NCBI RefSeq assembly: GCF_020711195.1
Contig: NZ_JAJFAT010000003.1
Location: forward strand, 82,401 to 146,400
DNA: 64,000 nucleotides
DNA from: Halanaerobium polyolivorans
Lineage (GTDB): Bacteria; Bacillota; Halanaerobiia; Halanaerobiales; Halanaerobiaceae
Reading direction: 5' to 3'
Every line of letters starts with the position of its first letter. Within the stretch, counting starts at the first letter, position 1. Below, piece by piece: positions 8,284 to 17,980 of this stretch. A program made the translations under genes and the position numbers. The notes beneath the pieces are model-generated. The model had not been told where the DNA came from, searched no databases, and saw only the letters and a list, made by a program, of their open reading frames with translations.

Positions 8284-9399
8284 ATGAAGATAGCAGCATT
8301 TGGAGTAGAAGAATGGATGAATGAATATGAAAAAGGTGCTAAATATAATATTGCAGAAACCTGTGTAGAATCTTTAACAGTAGAAGAATTACTTAATTTA
8401 AGTGATAATCCCGAAAAGAAGCTAGAAGAAATCAAAAAGATTAGGCTTGACTATGGGGATATTAAGGGTTCAAAGGCTTTTAAAAAGGGAGTATGCAGTT
8501 TATATAAAAGTTTAGCTCCTCAAAATATTTTACCTTCTCATGGGGCAAGTGGGGCTAATTTTCTGGTGATGTATTCACTTGTTGAAGCTGATGATAGGGT
8601 TGTTTCTGTTCATCCTACTTATCAACAACTTTATTCAATACCGGAATCATTTGGGGCAGAAGTTAAAAAATTAGAATTAAAATATGAAGATAATTATGCC
8701 ATAGATTTGGCTAAATTACGGCAGTTGGTTAATCAAAATACAAAATTAATTGCTATTAATAATCCCAACAATCCTTCTGGAGTTGTTATGGGAGAGGAGA
8801 CTTTAAAAGCTATTGTTGAGATAGCGCGTGAGGTTGATGCCTATGTTCTGGCTGATGAAGTTTATAGGGGGTTAAATAAAGCTAAAAAAATACCTGCGGT
8901 AGCTGATCTTTATGAAAAGGGGATCAGTGTTGGTAGTATGTCAAAAATATTCTCCCTTGCCGGCTTAAGAATGGGCTGGCTTGCAGCTGCCGAAGAAATC
9001 ATAGATAACTGTCAGCTGCATAGAGATTATACAACAATTAGCAATGGGAAAATAGATGATTTTCTGTCTGTTATTGCTCTAGAAAATAGAGATAAGATCT
9101 TTAAAAGGAATTCTAATAAATTAGAAGATCAGCTCGAAATTCTTGATCAGTGGGTTAAATCCGAAGCTCTGGTTGAATATGTAAAACCAAATGGAGGTAC
9201 TACCGCTTTTTTGAATTACAAAATTGATTTAGCTTCTGAAAAATTTTCCAAAAAATTATATGATGAAAAAGGAGTTTTGACTGTTCCCGGGAGTGCATTT
9301 GGAAGAGAAGGTTTTATTAGAGTAGGATTTGCCGGGAATAAAAAAGAATTGCTAAAAGGACTTCAACTTTTAAAAGAATTTATCCAGGAAAATAAATAA
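8284..9399 (+). CDS. PLP-dependent aminotransferase, class I/II
   Basis: This is a fold-type I aminotransferase of 371 aa that moves an amino group between an amino acid and a 2-oxoacid with pyridoxal phosphate. Visible family marks are NNPNNPSG, the Asp-containing LADEVYRG and the PLP-Lys motif SMSKIFSLAGLRMGW. The length is slightly short for AspC-type enzymes (about 390). The exact substrate cannot be read from sequence. An AGGAGG lies 8 bp before the ATG. It stands between two terminator-bounded units and ahead of the DUF362 gene, 38 bp apart, probably in one transcript. Confidence 0.88.
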   Translation: MKIAAFGVEEWMNEYEKGAKYNIAETCVESLTVEELLNLSDNPEKKLEEIKKIRLDYGDIKGSKAFKKGVCSLYKSLAPQNILPSHGASGANFLVMYSLVEADDRVVSVHPTYQQLYSIPESFGAEVKKLELKYEDNYAIDLAKLRQLVNQNTKLIAINNPNNPSGVVMGEETLKAIVEIAREVDAYVLADEVYRGLNKAKKIPAVADLYEKGISVGSMSKIFSLAGLRMGWLAAAEEIIDNCQLHRDYTTISNGKIDDFLSVIALENRDKIFKRNSNKLEDQLEILDQWVKSEALVEYVKPNGGTTAFLNYKIDLASEKFSKKLYDEKGVLTVPGSAFGREGFIRVGFAGNKKELLKGLQLLKEFIQENK

Positions 9400-9437
9400 A
9401 GAAAACTAAGCTGAGCTAATTAATTCGGAGGTAGAAA

Positions 9438-10529
9438 ATGCTAAATAAGCAGATATTTGTGAGTTATGGTGAGCAAGCTAAAAAAATGACTAAAGAACTA
9501 CTTGAAAAAATCGACCTAAAAGCAGAATTAAAAAAAGATGACTTAATTGCTTTAAAACCAAATTTGGTCAATGCCAGCAGCTCAGAAAAAGGAGCCACAA
9601 CTGATCCTCAAATAGCTGCTGCTCTAATCGAATATTTAATCAACAAAGGTTTTGAAAAGCTTATAATTATTGAAGGCTCCTGGGTTGGGGCAGATACTGA
9701 TAATGCTTTTTTAAAATGTGGTTATCAAGAACTTGCTGCTAAATATGAAATTCCTTTATATAACCTGCAAAAAAGCAGTTATAAGCAAAAGAAAGTGCTA
9801 GATATGGAGATAGAAATAGCTGAAATAGCTTTAAAAGTTGATTATTTAATTAATCTACCTGTTTTAAAAGGTCACTGTCAGACAAATATTACCTGTGCTT
9901 TAAAAAATCTTAAAGGCTGTCTCTCAGATCAAGAGAAAAGACGTTTTCATAGAATAGGGCTTCATAAATCAATTGCCTATTTAAATAAAGCCTTAAAACA
10001 GGATTTAATTATAGTTGATGGTATTTATGGTGATTTAGATTTTGAAGAGGGTGGTAATGCTGTTAAAATGAATAGAATTTTAGCTGCTAAAGATCCAGTT
10101 TTAGTTGATAGCTATGCAGCTGAATTATTGGGTTACCATATTTCTGAGATCCCCTATCTGCAGATTGCGGCAGAAATTGGGGTTGGGAATAATAATTTAG
10201 ACAAAGCAGAAATTATAGAAATGAATAAAGATCAGGCTGCAGATATAAATTATAATTCTAGCAAAATTGAGCAATTAACAAAAAAGATTAAAGCTAAAAA
10301 TGCCTGTTCAGCCTGTTATGGAAGCTTGATTCATGCCCTGAAAAGATTGGCTGAAAGGGGTAAATTAAAAAGAATAAATCAAGCTATTTACCTTGGTCAG
10401 GCTTATCAAGCCAAAGAAATTGCGGGATTAGGAATTGGCAACTGCTGTAATCAAGCTGCTGAATTTGTCAAGGGATGTCCACCATCAGCTAAAGAAATTA
10501 TTGACTTTTTAAACGACCAAAATATGTAA
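9438..10529 (+). CDS. DUF362-family protein with C-terminal cysteines
   Basis: The 363-aa protein fits the DUF362 family, often linked to Fe-S chemistry, whose function is mostly unknown. The core has LKPNLVNASSSEKGATTDP near the start and LPVLKGHCQTNITCALKNLKG around residues 140-160. The C-terminal third carries CSAC, GIGNCC and GCPPS, a pattern that could hold an Fe-S cluster (inference). It follows the aminotransferase closely with a good ribosome site (GGAGG). Confidence 0.8.
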   Translation: MLNKQIFVSYGEQAKKMTKELLEKIDLKAELKKDDLIALKPNLVNASSSEKGATTDPQIAAALIEYLINKGFEKLIIIEGSWVGADTDNAFLKCGYQELAAKYEIPLYNLQKSSYKQKKVLDMEIEIAEIALKVDYLINLPVLKGHCQTNITCALKNLKGCLSDQEKRRFHRIGLHKSIAYLNKALKQDLIIVDGIYGDLDFEEGGNAVKMNRILAAKDPVLVDSYAAELLGYHISEIPYLQIAAEIGVGNNNLDKAEIIEMNKDQAADINYNSSKIEQLTKKIKAKNACSACYGSLIHALKRLAERGKLKRINQAIYLGQAYQAKEIAGLGIGNCCNQAAEFVKGCPPSAKEIIDFLNDQNM

Positions 10530-10616
10530 AGAATAATACAGTAAAATTTTTCTTGCTATGATAATTTATTAACAGTGTTAAAAAATTACTTAAACTGAAA
10601 TGAGGAGGGACATGTC

Positions 10617-11216
10617 ATGGCAAAAGATATTTATGAAGCGATTAAAGACAGAAGGAGTAATTATTCAATTAGTAATGAGAAGGTTGTTCCTGAAGCTAGG
10701 GTAGAAGAAATAGTTAAATTTGCAGTTAAACATACTCCTACCGCTTTTAATTCACAAACAGGTAGGGTGGTAATTTTATTTGATGAGGAAAATAATAGAT
10801 TTTGGAATATAGTTGAGGCTGCCCTGAAAAAGATAGTTCCTGAAGAAAGTTTTGCTTCAACTAAAGAAAAAATTGATGGTTTTAGAAGTGGTTATGGAAC
10901 AGTTCTATTTTATGAGGATCAGGCAGTTGTGGAGCAAATGCAGGAAGATTTCCCACTATATAGTGAAAACTTCCCTAAATGGTCTGAACAATCTTCAGGT
11001 ATGCTGCAGTACAATGTCTGGACTTTGCTGGAAACAGAAGGCTTAGGAGCTTCACTACAGCATTATACTGAATTAATCGAAGAAGATGTCAGAGCAGAAT
11101 GGGATATCCCTAAAAATTGGCGTTTTGTTGCCCAAATGCCATTTGGTAAAGTAACTGCAGCGCCAGATGAAAAAGAATTCCAGCCCCTATATAAAAGAGT
11201 AAAAGTTTATAAATAA
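10617..11216 (+). CDS. Nitroreductase-family flavoprotein
   Basis: The 199-aa protein belongs to the FMN-dependent nitroreductase family, Frm2/HBN1/YdgI-like branch: IKDRRSNYSISNEKVVPEAR at the start, PTAFNSQTGRVVIL (FMN contact), SSGMLQYNVWTLLETEGLGASLQHY in the core. Such enzymes reduce nitro compounds, quinones or fatty-acid derivatives with NAD(P)H; the natural substrate is unknown. A strong GAGGAGGG precedes the ATG and a terminator follows, so it may be a single-gene unit. Confidence 0.88.
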   Translation: MAKDIYEAIKDRRSNYSISNEKVVPEARVEEIVKFAVKHTPTAFNSQTGRVVILFDEENNRFWNIVEAALKKIVPEESFASTKEKIDGFRSGYGTVLFYEDQAVVEQMQEDFPLYSENFPKWSEQSSGMLQYNVWTLLETEGLGASLQHYTELIEEDVRAEWDIPKNWRFVAQMPFGKVTAAPDEKEFQPLYKRVKVYK

Positions 11217-11243
11217 AGCTTTAAAAAGCTTTAATCTTAAATT

Positions 11244-11269
11244 AAGCTCCCCCGCTGGGAGCTTTTTTT
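11244..11269 (+). terminator. Rho-independent terminator
   Basis: The 8-bp stem AAGCTCCC/GGGAGCTT with a 5-nt loop is followed by seven T. It ends the nitroreductase gene. Confidence 0.9.
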
Positions 11270-11355
11270 GCTTCTTTTAGATAAATTCATTATAATAGTG
11301 TTTAAGATGTTATAATATTTATTAAAGTGAATTTTATAAAATAAAGGGGATAAAT

Positions 11356-12015
11356 ATGACAGTTAAATTAAATATTAAAAATCTAGGAATCCTAGAGCAC
11401 CAAAAAGCTTATCAACTACAACTGGAAATGCTGAAAAAAAGAATAGCTAATCAGATAGAGGATACACTTTTGATTGTCGAGCATCCACCTGTCTATACAA
11501 TAGGGACAAGTGGTTCCAGGGAAAACATTAGGGTCAGTTCTGATTTTTTAAATGAGGCTGGGATTAAAGTATATGAAACAAATCGTGGTGGAGATATTAC
11601 CTATCACGGACCTGGCCAAATTGTAATTTACCCTATCTTAAATTTGAAAAATCATAAAAAAGATTTACACTGGCTGCTGCGTTCATATGAAGAAGTTTTT
11701 ATTAAATTATTGAAAGATTTTGCTATTGATGCCCAAAGAATAGATGGTTTAACAGGTGTCTGGGTCGGAAATGAAAAAATCACAGCTATTGGGGTAGCTG
11801 TTAGACGCTGGGTAAGTTATCATGGTTGTGCTTTTAATTTAAGTCCTAATTTAGAACATTTTTCTTATATAGTGCCCTGTGGAATAACTGATAAAGGGGT
11901 AACATCTTTAGAAAAGCTGCTGGGCAGAAAAGTTGAAACAGATCAGGTAATAGAATTATTAATCAAAAATTTCAAAGAAGTATTTGCGATGGAGGTAATA
12001 AATTATGAAAAGTAA
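11356..12015 (+). CDS. lipB: Octanoyl-ACP:protein octanoyltransferase
   Basis: LipB moves an octanoyl group from acyl carrier protein to the lipoyl domain of target proteins. The 219-aa product has the signature RGGDITYHGPGQIVIYPI, the catalytic Lys in WVGNEKITAIG and the catalytic Cys in YIVPCGITDKGVTSL. Its 3' end overlaps lipA by 11 nt, which couples the two steps of lipoate synthesis. Two TATAAT-like boxes (11291 and 11311) lie upstream. No lipoylated target is encoded in the window. Confidence 0.96.
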   Translation: MTVKLNIKNLGILEHQKAYQLQLEMLKKRIANQIEDTLLIVEHPPVYTIGTSGSRENIRVSSDFLNEAGIKVYETNRGGDITYHGPGQIVIYPILNLKNHKKDLHWLLRSYEEVFIKLLKDFAIDAQRIDGLTGVWVGNEKITAIGVAVRRWVSYHGCAFNLSPNLEHFSYIVPCGITDKGVTSLEKLLGRKVETDQVIELLIKNFKEVFAMEVINYEK

Positions 12016-12850
12016 GTTCCCAGAGTGGCTGAAAAAAAGGCTTCCTGCTCAGGAAAAGTGGATGCAGGTTGAGGATATTTTGGAGGATTTAAAATTGAAT
12101 ACTGTTTGTCAGAGTGCTCAATGCCCAAATCAAGGAGAATGTTTTGCCAATAATACAGCAACCTTTATGATCTTGGGAAAGATTTGTTCCAGAAACTGCC
12201 GCTTTTGTGCGGTTAGCTCAGCTGAGCCCGAAAAGGTAGATCCTGATGAACCAGCTAATTTAGCAGAAGCAGTTAAAAGATTAAATTTAAAATATGTTGT
12301 AATTACTTCAGTTACCAGAGATGATTTAGCTGATGGTGGTGTTAGTCAATTTATTAAAGTTGTTGAGGAAGTTAAAAAAATAGATCAGGATATCAAGGTT
12401 GAACTTTTAACTCCCGATTTTTTGGGTAAAGAAAAAATATTAAAAAGCTTAGCAAAAGCAGAATTTGAGGTTTTCAATCATAATATTGAAACAGTACCCA
12501 GATTATATAGTGAGGTAAGACCTGAAGCTGATTATCAGCGCTCACTTGATGTACTAGAAAAAATGAAAAACTATAATCCCTCCTTATTTACTAAATCAGG
12601 TTTAATGCTTGGTTTGGGTGAAAAGGAAACAGAAGTAATTCAGGTTATGCAGGATTTAAGAGAGGTTGAGGTTGATATTTTAACTATAGGTCAGTATTTA
12701 CAGCCCTCTCAAGAACATTTAGAAGTTAAAGAATTTATCAGGCCGGAAAAATTTGCCGAATACAAAAAAATTGGTGAAGAATTAGGTTTTAAATCAGTTG
12801 TTTCTGAGCCTTTTTCCAGAAGTTCATATCATGCTTCAAAAAGTATTTAA
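12005..12850 (+). CDS. lipA: Lipoyl synthase (radical SAM)
   Basis: LipA inserts two sulfur atoms into the octanoyl chain using two [4Fe-4S] clusters. The 281-aa product shows the auxiliary cluster motif CQSAQCPNQGEC, the radical-SAM motif CSRNCRFC and the C-terminal RSSYHA serine region. Overlap with lipB by 11 nt and the presence of both steps show the cell makes its own lipoate. Confidence 0.97.
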   Translation: MKSKFPEWLKKRLPAQEKWMQVEDILEDLKLNTVCQSAQCPNQGECFANNTATFMILGKICSRNCRFCAVSSAEPEKVDPDEPANLAEAVKRLNLKYVVITSVTRDDLADGGVSQFIKVVEEVKKIDQDIKVELLTPDFLGKEKILKSLAKAEFEVFNHNIETVPRLYSEVRPEADYQRSLDVLEKMKNYNPSLFTKSGLMLGLGEKETEVIQVMQDLREVEVDILTIGQYLQPSQEHLEVKEFIRPEKFAEYKKIGEELGFKSVVSEPFSRSSYHASKSI

Positions 12851-12910
12851 TGATTTAGCTTATTGCAATTAAGATCTCTTAATCATAGTATTTTAGAAAG
12901 GAGCAGATTT

Positions 12911-13882
12911 ATGAAAATTGTTGTTTTAGATGGACATGCAGTTAATCCTGGTGATCTAAGTTGGGAGCCTTTAAAAGAGCTAGGTGAGCTTGAAGTTTAT
13001 GAACGGACTCCAGAAGAAAAAATTATGGAGCGGGCAGAAGGAGCAGATATAATCCTCACAAATAAAATTGAATTTACAGCCGAAAGGATAGCTAAACTGC
13101 CTAATCTGAAATATATTGGTGTTCAAGCAACAGGTTATAATATTGTCGCTTTAGAGGCAGCTGCAGAAAAGGGGATTGTAGTAACAAATGTTCCCGCTTA
13201 CAGCACTGATTCTGTAGCTCAGTTTGTTTTTGCTTTAACTTTAGAAATAGCCCATCATGTGGGAGAACATAATCGGGTAGTAAAAGCCGGTAAATGGAGT
13301 AAAGCCGAGGACTTTTGTTTTTGGGAATATCCCCTAATAGAGCTGAAGGGTAAAAGCATGGGTATAATTGGTTATGGGAATATTGGCCAGAGAACAGCAG
13401 AAATAGCACTTGCTTTTGGTTTAAAGGTAATTGTTTATGATAGAAGCCCAGCTAAAAAAATTGCCGCTGAAGATATTATGACAGCTCAAATAGAATTTCT
13501 TGAATTAGAAGAACTATATGATAAGGCAGATATTATCAGTCTGCATTGTCCTTTAACTAAAGAGACAGAAGGTTTGATCAATCAAGCAAGTATTTCGAAA
13601 ATGAAAGATGGGGTAATTATTATCAATACGGCCAGGGGAGGCTTAATTGTGGAAGAAGACCTTAAAACTGCGCTTGACAATGGCAAAGTTTATGGGGCAG
13701 CAGTTGATGTCTTAGCCAATGAACCTCCTAGTCAAGATAATCCACTTTTAAAGTCAGATAAAACAATTATAACTCCTCATATAGCCTGGGCCTCAAAAGA
13801 AACCAGACAGCGGCTGCTTGATATTGTGGTTGAAAATATTAAGAGCTTTATCAATGGTCAGCCAATTAATCAGGTTAATTAA
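12911..13882 (+). CDS. D-2-hydroxyacid dehydrogenase, glycerate dehydrogenase-like
   Basis: The 323-aa NAD(P)-dependent enzyme reduces a 2-oxoacid such as hydroxypyruvate to the D-hydroxyacid. It shows the Rossmann loop GIIGYGNIGQRTAEIA and the catalytic triad Arg (NTARGGLI), Glu (ANEPP) and His (TPHIAWAS). The start VVLDGHAVNPGDLSWEPLKE matches glycerate dehydrogenases best. I chose ATG 12911 (GAAAGGAG upstream); a frame opening at 12863 adds 16 residues without homology. It lies 60 bp after lipA and may share its transcript. Confidence 0.88.
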   Translation: MKIVVLDGHAVNPGDLSWEPLKELGELEVYERTPEEKIMERAEGADIILTNKIEFTAERIAKLPNLKYIGVQATGYNIVALEAAAEKGIVVTNVPAYSTDSVAQFVFALTLEIAHHVGEHNRVVKAGKWSKAEDFCFWEYPLIELKGKSMGIIGYGNIGQRTAEIALAFGLKVIVYDRSPAKKIAAEDIMTAQIEFLELEELYDKADIISLHCPLTKETEGLINQASISKMKDGVIIINTARGGLIVEEDLKTALDNGKVYGAAVDVLANEPPSQDNPLLKSDKTIITPHIAWASKETRQRLLDIVVENIKSFINGQPINQVN

Positions 13883-13924
13883 ATTCTGATTTGTCTGCAG
13901 CAGTATTTATAAAAAAACAATAAG

Positions 13925-15142
13925 ATGAAGTTGGTAATTATGCTAAAAAAATATATAAAAAATATAGAAAGCAATAAATATTTAAAGATCATCGCTGAAT
14001 TTTCTTTATTACAGTTTTTTTTCTGGAGCACATGGGCTATTTATGGCAGCTACTTAGTTTTGTACTTGGGAGAAATCGGTTACAGCAATATGCGGATTGG
14101 AACATTAATGTCCCTGAGAACTTTCACCGGTTTAATTGGACCACCTGTAATTGGCTTTATTTGTGATAAAATTGAGAGCAGAAAAATAGTTTTCATTATT
14201 TCTATGACATTAATGGGACTGATTGTTGCTCCTTTTACTTTTTATGGAGACTGGATGCTTTTTATTGCCATAGGAGTAATGGGGTTTTTATGGGAGCCAC
14301 AGCAGTCTGTACTGGACAGCTGGATTATTGAAACTTCAGAAAAAACTGCCCTTAATTATGGTTTCATGAGAGCCTGGGGTTCAATTGGTTTTGCCCTTGT
14401 TGTAACTCTTTTTGGCCTGGTTATTGAATTTTTTGGCTGGACAGTACATTTTTCAAGTTATGGCCTGCTGGCTTTTATTGTGGTTGTAATTTCTCTAATG
14501 ATCGAGGATAATAGTTATGCCAAAAGTGATGATTCAATAGCTGAGCCTGGAAAGCAAAAAACAAACCTGAAAAATCTGCTTAAACTTTTAAAAGATCCAG
14601 AGTATCTTTTCGTATTATTTGTTACACTTTTAATTTTTATTCCGGCAATGATGATAATGGTTTATCTTGCCCCAATAGTTCAGGCTGTAGGGGGAGATTC
14701 TAGAGATTTAGGTTATATATTATTTTTTAATGCTTTAAGTGAAGCACCCATCTTTTTTATGGCTAAACATTTTCTGCAGAAATATAAAACTAAAGCTCTA
14801 CTTTTATTTGCCGCCACTTTTTATTTGCTGAGAACTATAATTGTTGCCTTAGCTGTTTCCCCAGCTCAGTTAATATTTTATGGTCTGCTCCAGTCTCTAT
14901 CATTTGGAGTCTTTTTGGTTACCATCCGCTACTATGTAAAAATAATTGCTCCAGTTGGTCTCAAAACAACTGCCCAAAGTATTACTCTGATGTCAGCCTT
15001 TGGAGTGGGAGGTATAATTGCAAGCCTTTTAGGAGGATTTTTAATTGACACTTATGGAATGAATTCCATGTTTGCTGTTAGTATTGCTTTTAGCTTATTG
15101 GCAGTAATAGTAATACTTTTCTCGATAATAAGAAAAACTTGA
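13925..15142 (+). CDS. MFS transporter, nucleoside/sugar symporter-like
   Basis: The 405-aa protein has about 12 hydrophobic segments and the FFWSTWAIYGSYLVLYLGE opening of MFS_1-like permeases related to nucleoside:H+ symporters and LacY. The loop 2-3 motif is GFICDKIESRKI. The substrate is unknown. The first ATG has no ribosome site; the second in-frame ATG at 13940 is equally possible. It follows the hydroxyacid dehydrogenase by 43 bp. Confidence 0.8.
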   Translation: MKLVIMLKKYIKNIESNKYLKIIAEFSLLQFFFWSTWAIYGSYLVLYLGEIGYSNMRIGTLMSLRTFTGLIGPPVIGFICDKIESRKIVFIISMTLMGLIVAPFTFYGDWMLFIAIGVMGFLWEPQQSVLDSWIIETSEKTALNYGFMRAWGSIGFALVVTLFGLVIEFFGWTVHFSSYGLLAFIVVVISLMIEDNSYAKSDDSIAEPGKQKTNLKNLLKLLKDPEYLFVLFVTLLIFIPAMMIMVYLAPIVQAVGGDSRDLGYILFFNALSEAPIFFMAKHFLQKYKTKALLLFAATFYLLRTIIVALAVSPAQLIFYGLLQSLSFGVFLVTIRYYVKIIAPVGLKTTAQSITLMSAFGVGGIIASLLGGFLIDTYGMNSMFAVSIAFSLLAVIVILFSIIRKT

Positions 15143-15164
15143 ACTACTCAAATTGACTAATTAG

Positions 15165-15195
15165 TTGATATTTTCTGAATATTTTGTGGTATACT
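15165..15195 (+). promoter_or_regulatory. Candidate sigma-A promoter for the NhaC gene
   Basis: TTGATA (15165-15170) and TATACT (15190-15195) are separated by 19 bp, slightly long. They lie 44 bp before the NhaC-type gene. Confidence 0.4.
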
Positions 15196-15238
15196 ATCTA
15201 TGAACAATAAAATATTTAATAGTTGAGGGGGATATAAG

Positions 15239-16669
15239 ATGGAATATGGTTTATGGAGTATTTTACCACCACTAGTAGCAATTTTTCTGGCAATTACAAC
15301 AAAACAGGTTTTTATCTCATTAATTTTAGGTATTTTTTCAGGTACATTGATCTTAAATGACTGGCAGCTTTTTGTCTCAATTAATGCCACATTAGAAGAA
15401 ATAGTACTGGTTTTTTCTGAAGGCTGGATTACCAAAACCATAATATTTTCATTTTTGGTAGGAGGACTAATTACAGTAATTTCTGCTTCGGGAGGAGTAC
15501 AGGGATTTATTAATTATTTAACAGAAAAAAAGGATTTAATTAATGATAAAAGAGGTGCTTTACTTCTAGCCTACATAACAGGACTTGTTATCTTTATCGA
15601 ATCTTCTATTACAAGTTTGGTTTCCGGAACTGTAGCAAGACCATTAACAGATAAGTATAATGTTTCTCGAGAAAAATTAGCCTATGTATGTGATTCTACA
15701 TCTGCTCCGGTTTGTGGCCTGATACCACTTAATGGTTGGGGAGCCATGCTGATGGGAGTGATTGGGGTCCAGATAGCAAATGGAGTAGTAGAAGGAACCG
15801 CAGCAGGGCTGCTGGCAAGATCAATTCCTTTTCAGTTTTACAGTATAATAGCAATTATAGCAGTTGGTTATTATATTATAACAGGTAATGACTGGGGACC
15901 AATGAAAAAAGCAGAAAAGAGGGCCAGTGAAAAAGGTCTGCTTTTAAGAGAAGGTGCTACCCCGATGGTTTCTGAAGAGGCGACTGCAACTCCTCCTAAA
16001 GAGGGAGTTACTCCAAATATGTGGAATATGATTTTGCCACTAGTTGTTTTGATAGTTATGATGCCGCTGAGTCTTTACATAACAGGTGAAGGTAATATTT
16101 TGCAGGGTTCAGGCTCAACTTCTGTTTTTTGGGCAGTAATTACTGCTGTAACCTTTGCCGGCTTTTTATATGTTTTAAGTGGTATTATGTCTTTAAAAGA
16201 ATATATAGATTATGTCTATCAGGGAATAGGAGCTATAGTTCCAGTAGCAATACTTTTAATTACCGCTTTTGCAATTGGTAATGTAATCGGTTATTTAGAA
16301 ACAGGTCAGTATATGGCAGCTTTAGTTGAGGGCAGGGTTAGTGGTGCTTTTGGTCCTGCAATGATCTTTTTGATGGCCTCACTAATGGCTTTTTCAACTG
16401 GTACCAGCTGGGGAACATTTGGGATTATGATGCCAATTGGGATCCAGATGGCTGTTGCCATGGGAGCCCCTTTATATCCAACTATAGGAGCAGTTGTGTC
16501 AGGTGGAATTATGGGGGACCATTGTTCTCCAATTTCAGATACCACAATAATTTCTTCAATGGCTTCAGCTTCAGATCATATTGATCATGTTAATACTCAG
16601 CTCCCTTATGCATTATTGAATGGAGCTTTTGCACTGGTCCTATATTTGGCTGCTGGTTTCATATTTTAA
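15239..16669 (+). CDS. NhaC-family Na+/H+ antiporter
   Basis: A 476-aa polytopic membrane protein with around 11-12 hydrophobic segments. It carries the family signature GGIMGDHCSPISDTTIISS near residue 420 and SSITSLVSGTVARPLTDKY around residue 120. NhaC-type antiporters exchange Na+ for H+ (sometimes malate/lactate), fitting a salt-adapted cell with a Na+-pumping decarboxylase. Residues 225-260 form a soluble loop. It sits after a candidate promoter and directly before a HAD phosphatase (26 bp). Confidence 0.9.
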   Translation: MEYGLWSILPPLVAIFLAITTKQVFISLILGIFSGTLILNDWQLFVSINATLEEIVLVFSEGWITKTIIFSFLVGGLITVISASGGVQGFINYLTEKKDLINDKRGALLLAYITGLVIFIESSITSLVSGTVARPLTDKYNVSREKLAYVCDSTSAPVCGLIPLNGWGAMLMGVIGVQIANGVVEGTAAGLLARSIPFQFYSIIAIIAVGYYIITGNDWGPMKKAEKRASEKGLLLREGATPMVSEEATATPPKEGVTPNMWNMILPLVVLIVMMPLSLYITGEGNILQGSGSTSVFWAVITAVTFAGFLYVLSGIMSLKEYIDYVYQGIGAIVPVAILLITAFAIGNVIGYLETGQYMAALVEGRVSGAFGPAMIFLMASLMAFSTGTSWGTFGIMMPIGIQMAVAMGAPLYPTIGAVVSGGIMGDHCSPISDTTIISSMASASDHIDHVNTQLPYALLNGAFALVLYLAAGFIF

Positions 16670-16695
16670 AATATAATAATTTGTGGGGGATAATA

Positions 16696-17361
16696 ATGAT
16701 AAAGGCTGTAATATTCGATATGGATGGAGTAATTGTAAATAGTGAAGCAATTTATGAGCAGGCTGATAAAGAGATCTTCAAGCATTACGGAATAAACTTA
16801 AGTGATGAGGAATTACAGAAATATATTGGAGTGAATTTATTAGATATCTGGACAGATCTGCTGAGCAAATATCAGCTTAAAGATCAATATAGTGATTATC
16901 AAGTTGAAGATTTTATTGAAGAACATGTTCATAGTCATTATGAAGTATTAAGTGAGAGTGATGAACTCAAACTGATGCCGGGAATAAAAGACTGGTTTGA
17001 ATATTTTAAAGCTAATAATTATAAAATGATTATTGCTTCTTCATCTTATGCACCAATAATTGAGCTGATATATCAGAAATTTGGGCTTGATAAATATATG
17101 GAAGGCTATGTAGATGGTAATTCTGTGGAAAAAGGCAAACCAGAACCTGAGATATTCCTAAAAGCAGCAGAAAAGCTGCAGCTCAAAGCTGAAGAGTGTC
17201 TGGTTATAGAAGATTCTGAGCATGGTATTACAGCAGCAAATAAAGCGGGAATGAAATCGATTGGCTTTGCCAGAAATACTGACTATAATCAGGATTTAAG
17301 TTCTGCCGATATTTTAATTAAAGAATTTAATCAGCAAAACTTAGCCAAACTTAATCTTTAG
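16696..17361 (+). CDS. HAD phosphatase, beta-phosphoglucomutase-like
   Basis: The 221-aa product starts MIKAVIFDMDGVIVNSE, with the HAD motif I DxDGV, followed by motif II (IASSS), Lys (KGKPEPEIFLKAAEKL) and motif IV (VIEDSEHGITAANKAGM). The helical cap between residues 15 and 85 places it with beta-phosphoglucomutase and small phosphatases. Substrate unknown. ATG 16696 follows GGGGGA; an upstream in-frame codon at 16681 lacks a ribosome site. It probably shares the NhaC transcript. Confidence 0.88.
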   Translation: MIKAVIFDMDGVIVNSEAIYEQADKEIFKHYGINLSDEELQKYIGVNLLDIWTDLLSKYQLKDQYSDYQVEDFIEEHVHSHYEVLSESDELKLMPGIKDWFEYFKANNYKMIIASSSYAPIIELIYQKFGLDKYMEGYVDGNSVEKGKPEPEIFLKAAEKLQLKAEECLVIEDSEHGITAANKAGMKSIGFARNTDYNQDLSSADILIKEFNQQNLAKLNL

Positions 17362-17371
17362 CCATAATAAA

Positions 17372-17412
17372 AAAAGCTGCTGAAATTTCTTCTTTGAAGT
17401 TCAGCAGCTTTT
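17372..17412. terminator. Bidirectional terminator
   Basis: The 13-bp stem AAAAGCTGCTGAA/TTCAGCAGCTTTT has A- and T-runs on both sides, between the convergent HAD and BMC genes. Confidence 0.92.
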
Positions 17413-17425
17413 CTTTTGAAAATTA

Positions 17426-17980
17426 TTAAAAAACACTATCTATCATTTTTTTGCTGGGTGAAGAAATAAAGCTCTCAGAGATTAAATACTTATCATTGAC
17501 TGCACTTTTACAGGCATTAATACCGTGCTGACAGGCTTGATTATCACCTGTAAAGATCACGACTGCTTTTCCACCAGTTGTCATGCCTAATTTAAGCTTT
17601 ACCAAATGTACTTCTGCTGCTTTAACTGCAGTATCAGCAGCAATAATACCTGAGCTTATATTATTGTATTCTAAAACTCCCAGAGATTTAATCTTATCTT
17701 TATCAATCTTTTTATATTTAAGCATCTCTAAAACTTCTTCTGAAACCTTAGGAATCAACAATTTTTCTATTACTGCTTTTTCTCTTTCAGCCAGAGCAAG
17801 TCCGGTGTTGAGAGAAGATTTGACAGCACTAATTTTACCTCCAATTAAAACACTGTACTTACCAGGACAGATGAATTTAGTTTCTAATAAATCAATGTCA
17901 GCAGCTTTTGTCATTTCATCAGCACATTTAATTGCTACAGCAATTTTTGAGAACTCAATTAAAGCAATACTTTTTTGCAT
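17426..17980 (-). CDS. PduT-like trimeric shell protein (tandem BMC, Fe-S)
   Basis: A microcompartment shell protein with two BMC domains (residues about 1-90 and 95-184), so it should form a trimeric pseudo-hexamer. The N-terminal domain has ICPGKY with Cys38, the position that in PduT binds one [4Fe-4S] cluster at the three-fold pore and is thought to move electrons through the shell. It has an AGGAG before the ATG and a terminator after its stop. It is transcribed away from the eut genes, 466 bp from eutA. Gene order suggests it belongs to this compartment, although PduT is better known from propanediol loci. Confidence 0.9.
   Translation of the reverse strand: MQKSIALIEFSKIAVAIKCADEMTKAADIDLLETKFICPGKYSVLIGGKISAVKSSLNTGLALAEREKAVIEKLLIPKVSEEVLEMLKYKKIDKDKIKSLGVLEYNNISSGIIAADTAVKAAEVHLVKLKLGMTTGGKAVVIFTGDNQACQHGINACKSAVNDKYLISESFISSPSKKMIDSVF

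Noticed and set aside
12863-12910. Longer start for the hydroxyacid dehydrogenase
   Set aside because: The added residues do not fit the family and the ATG at 12911 has its own ribosome site.
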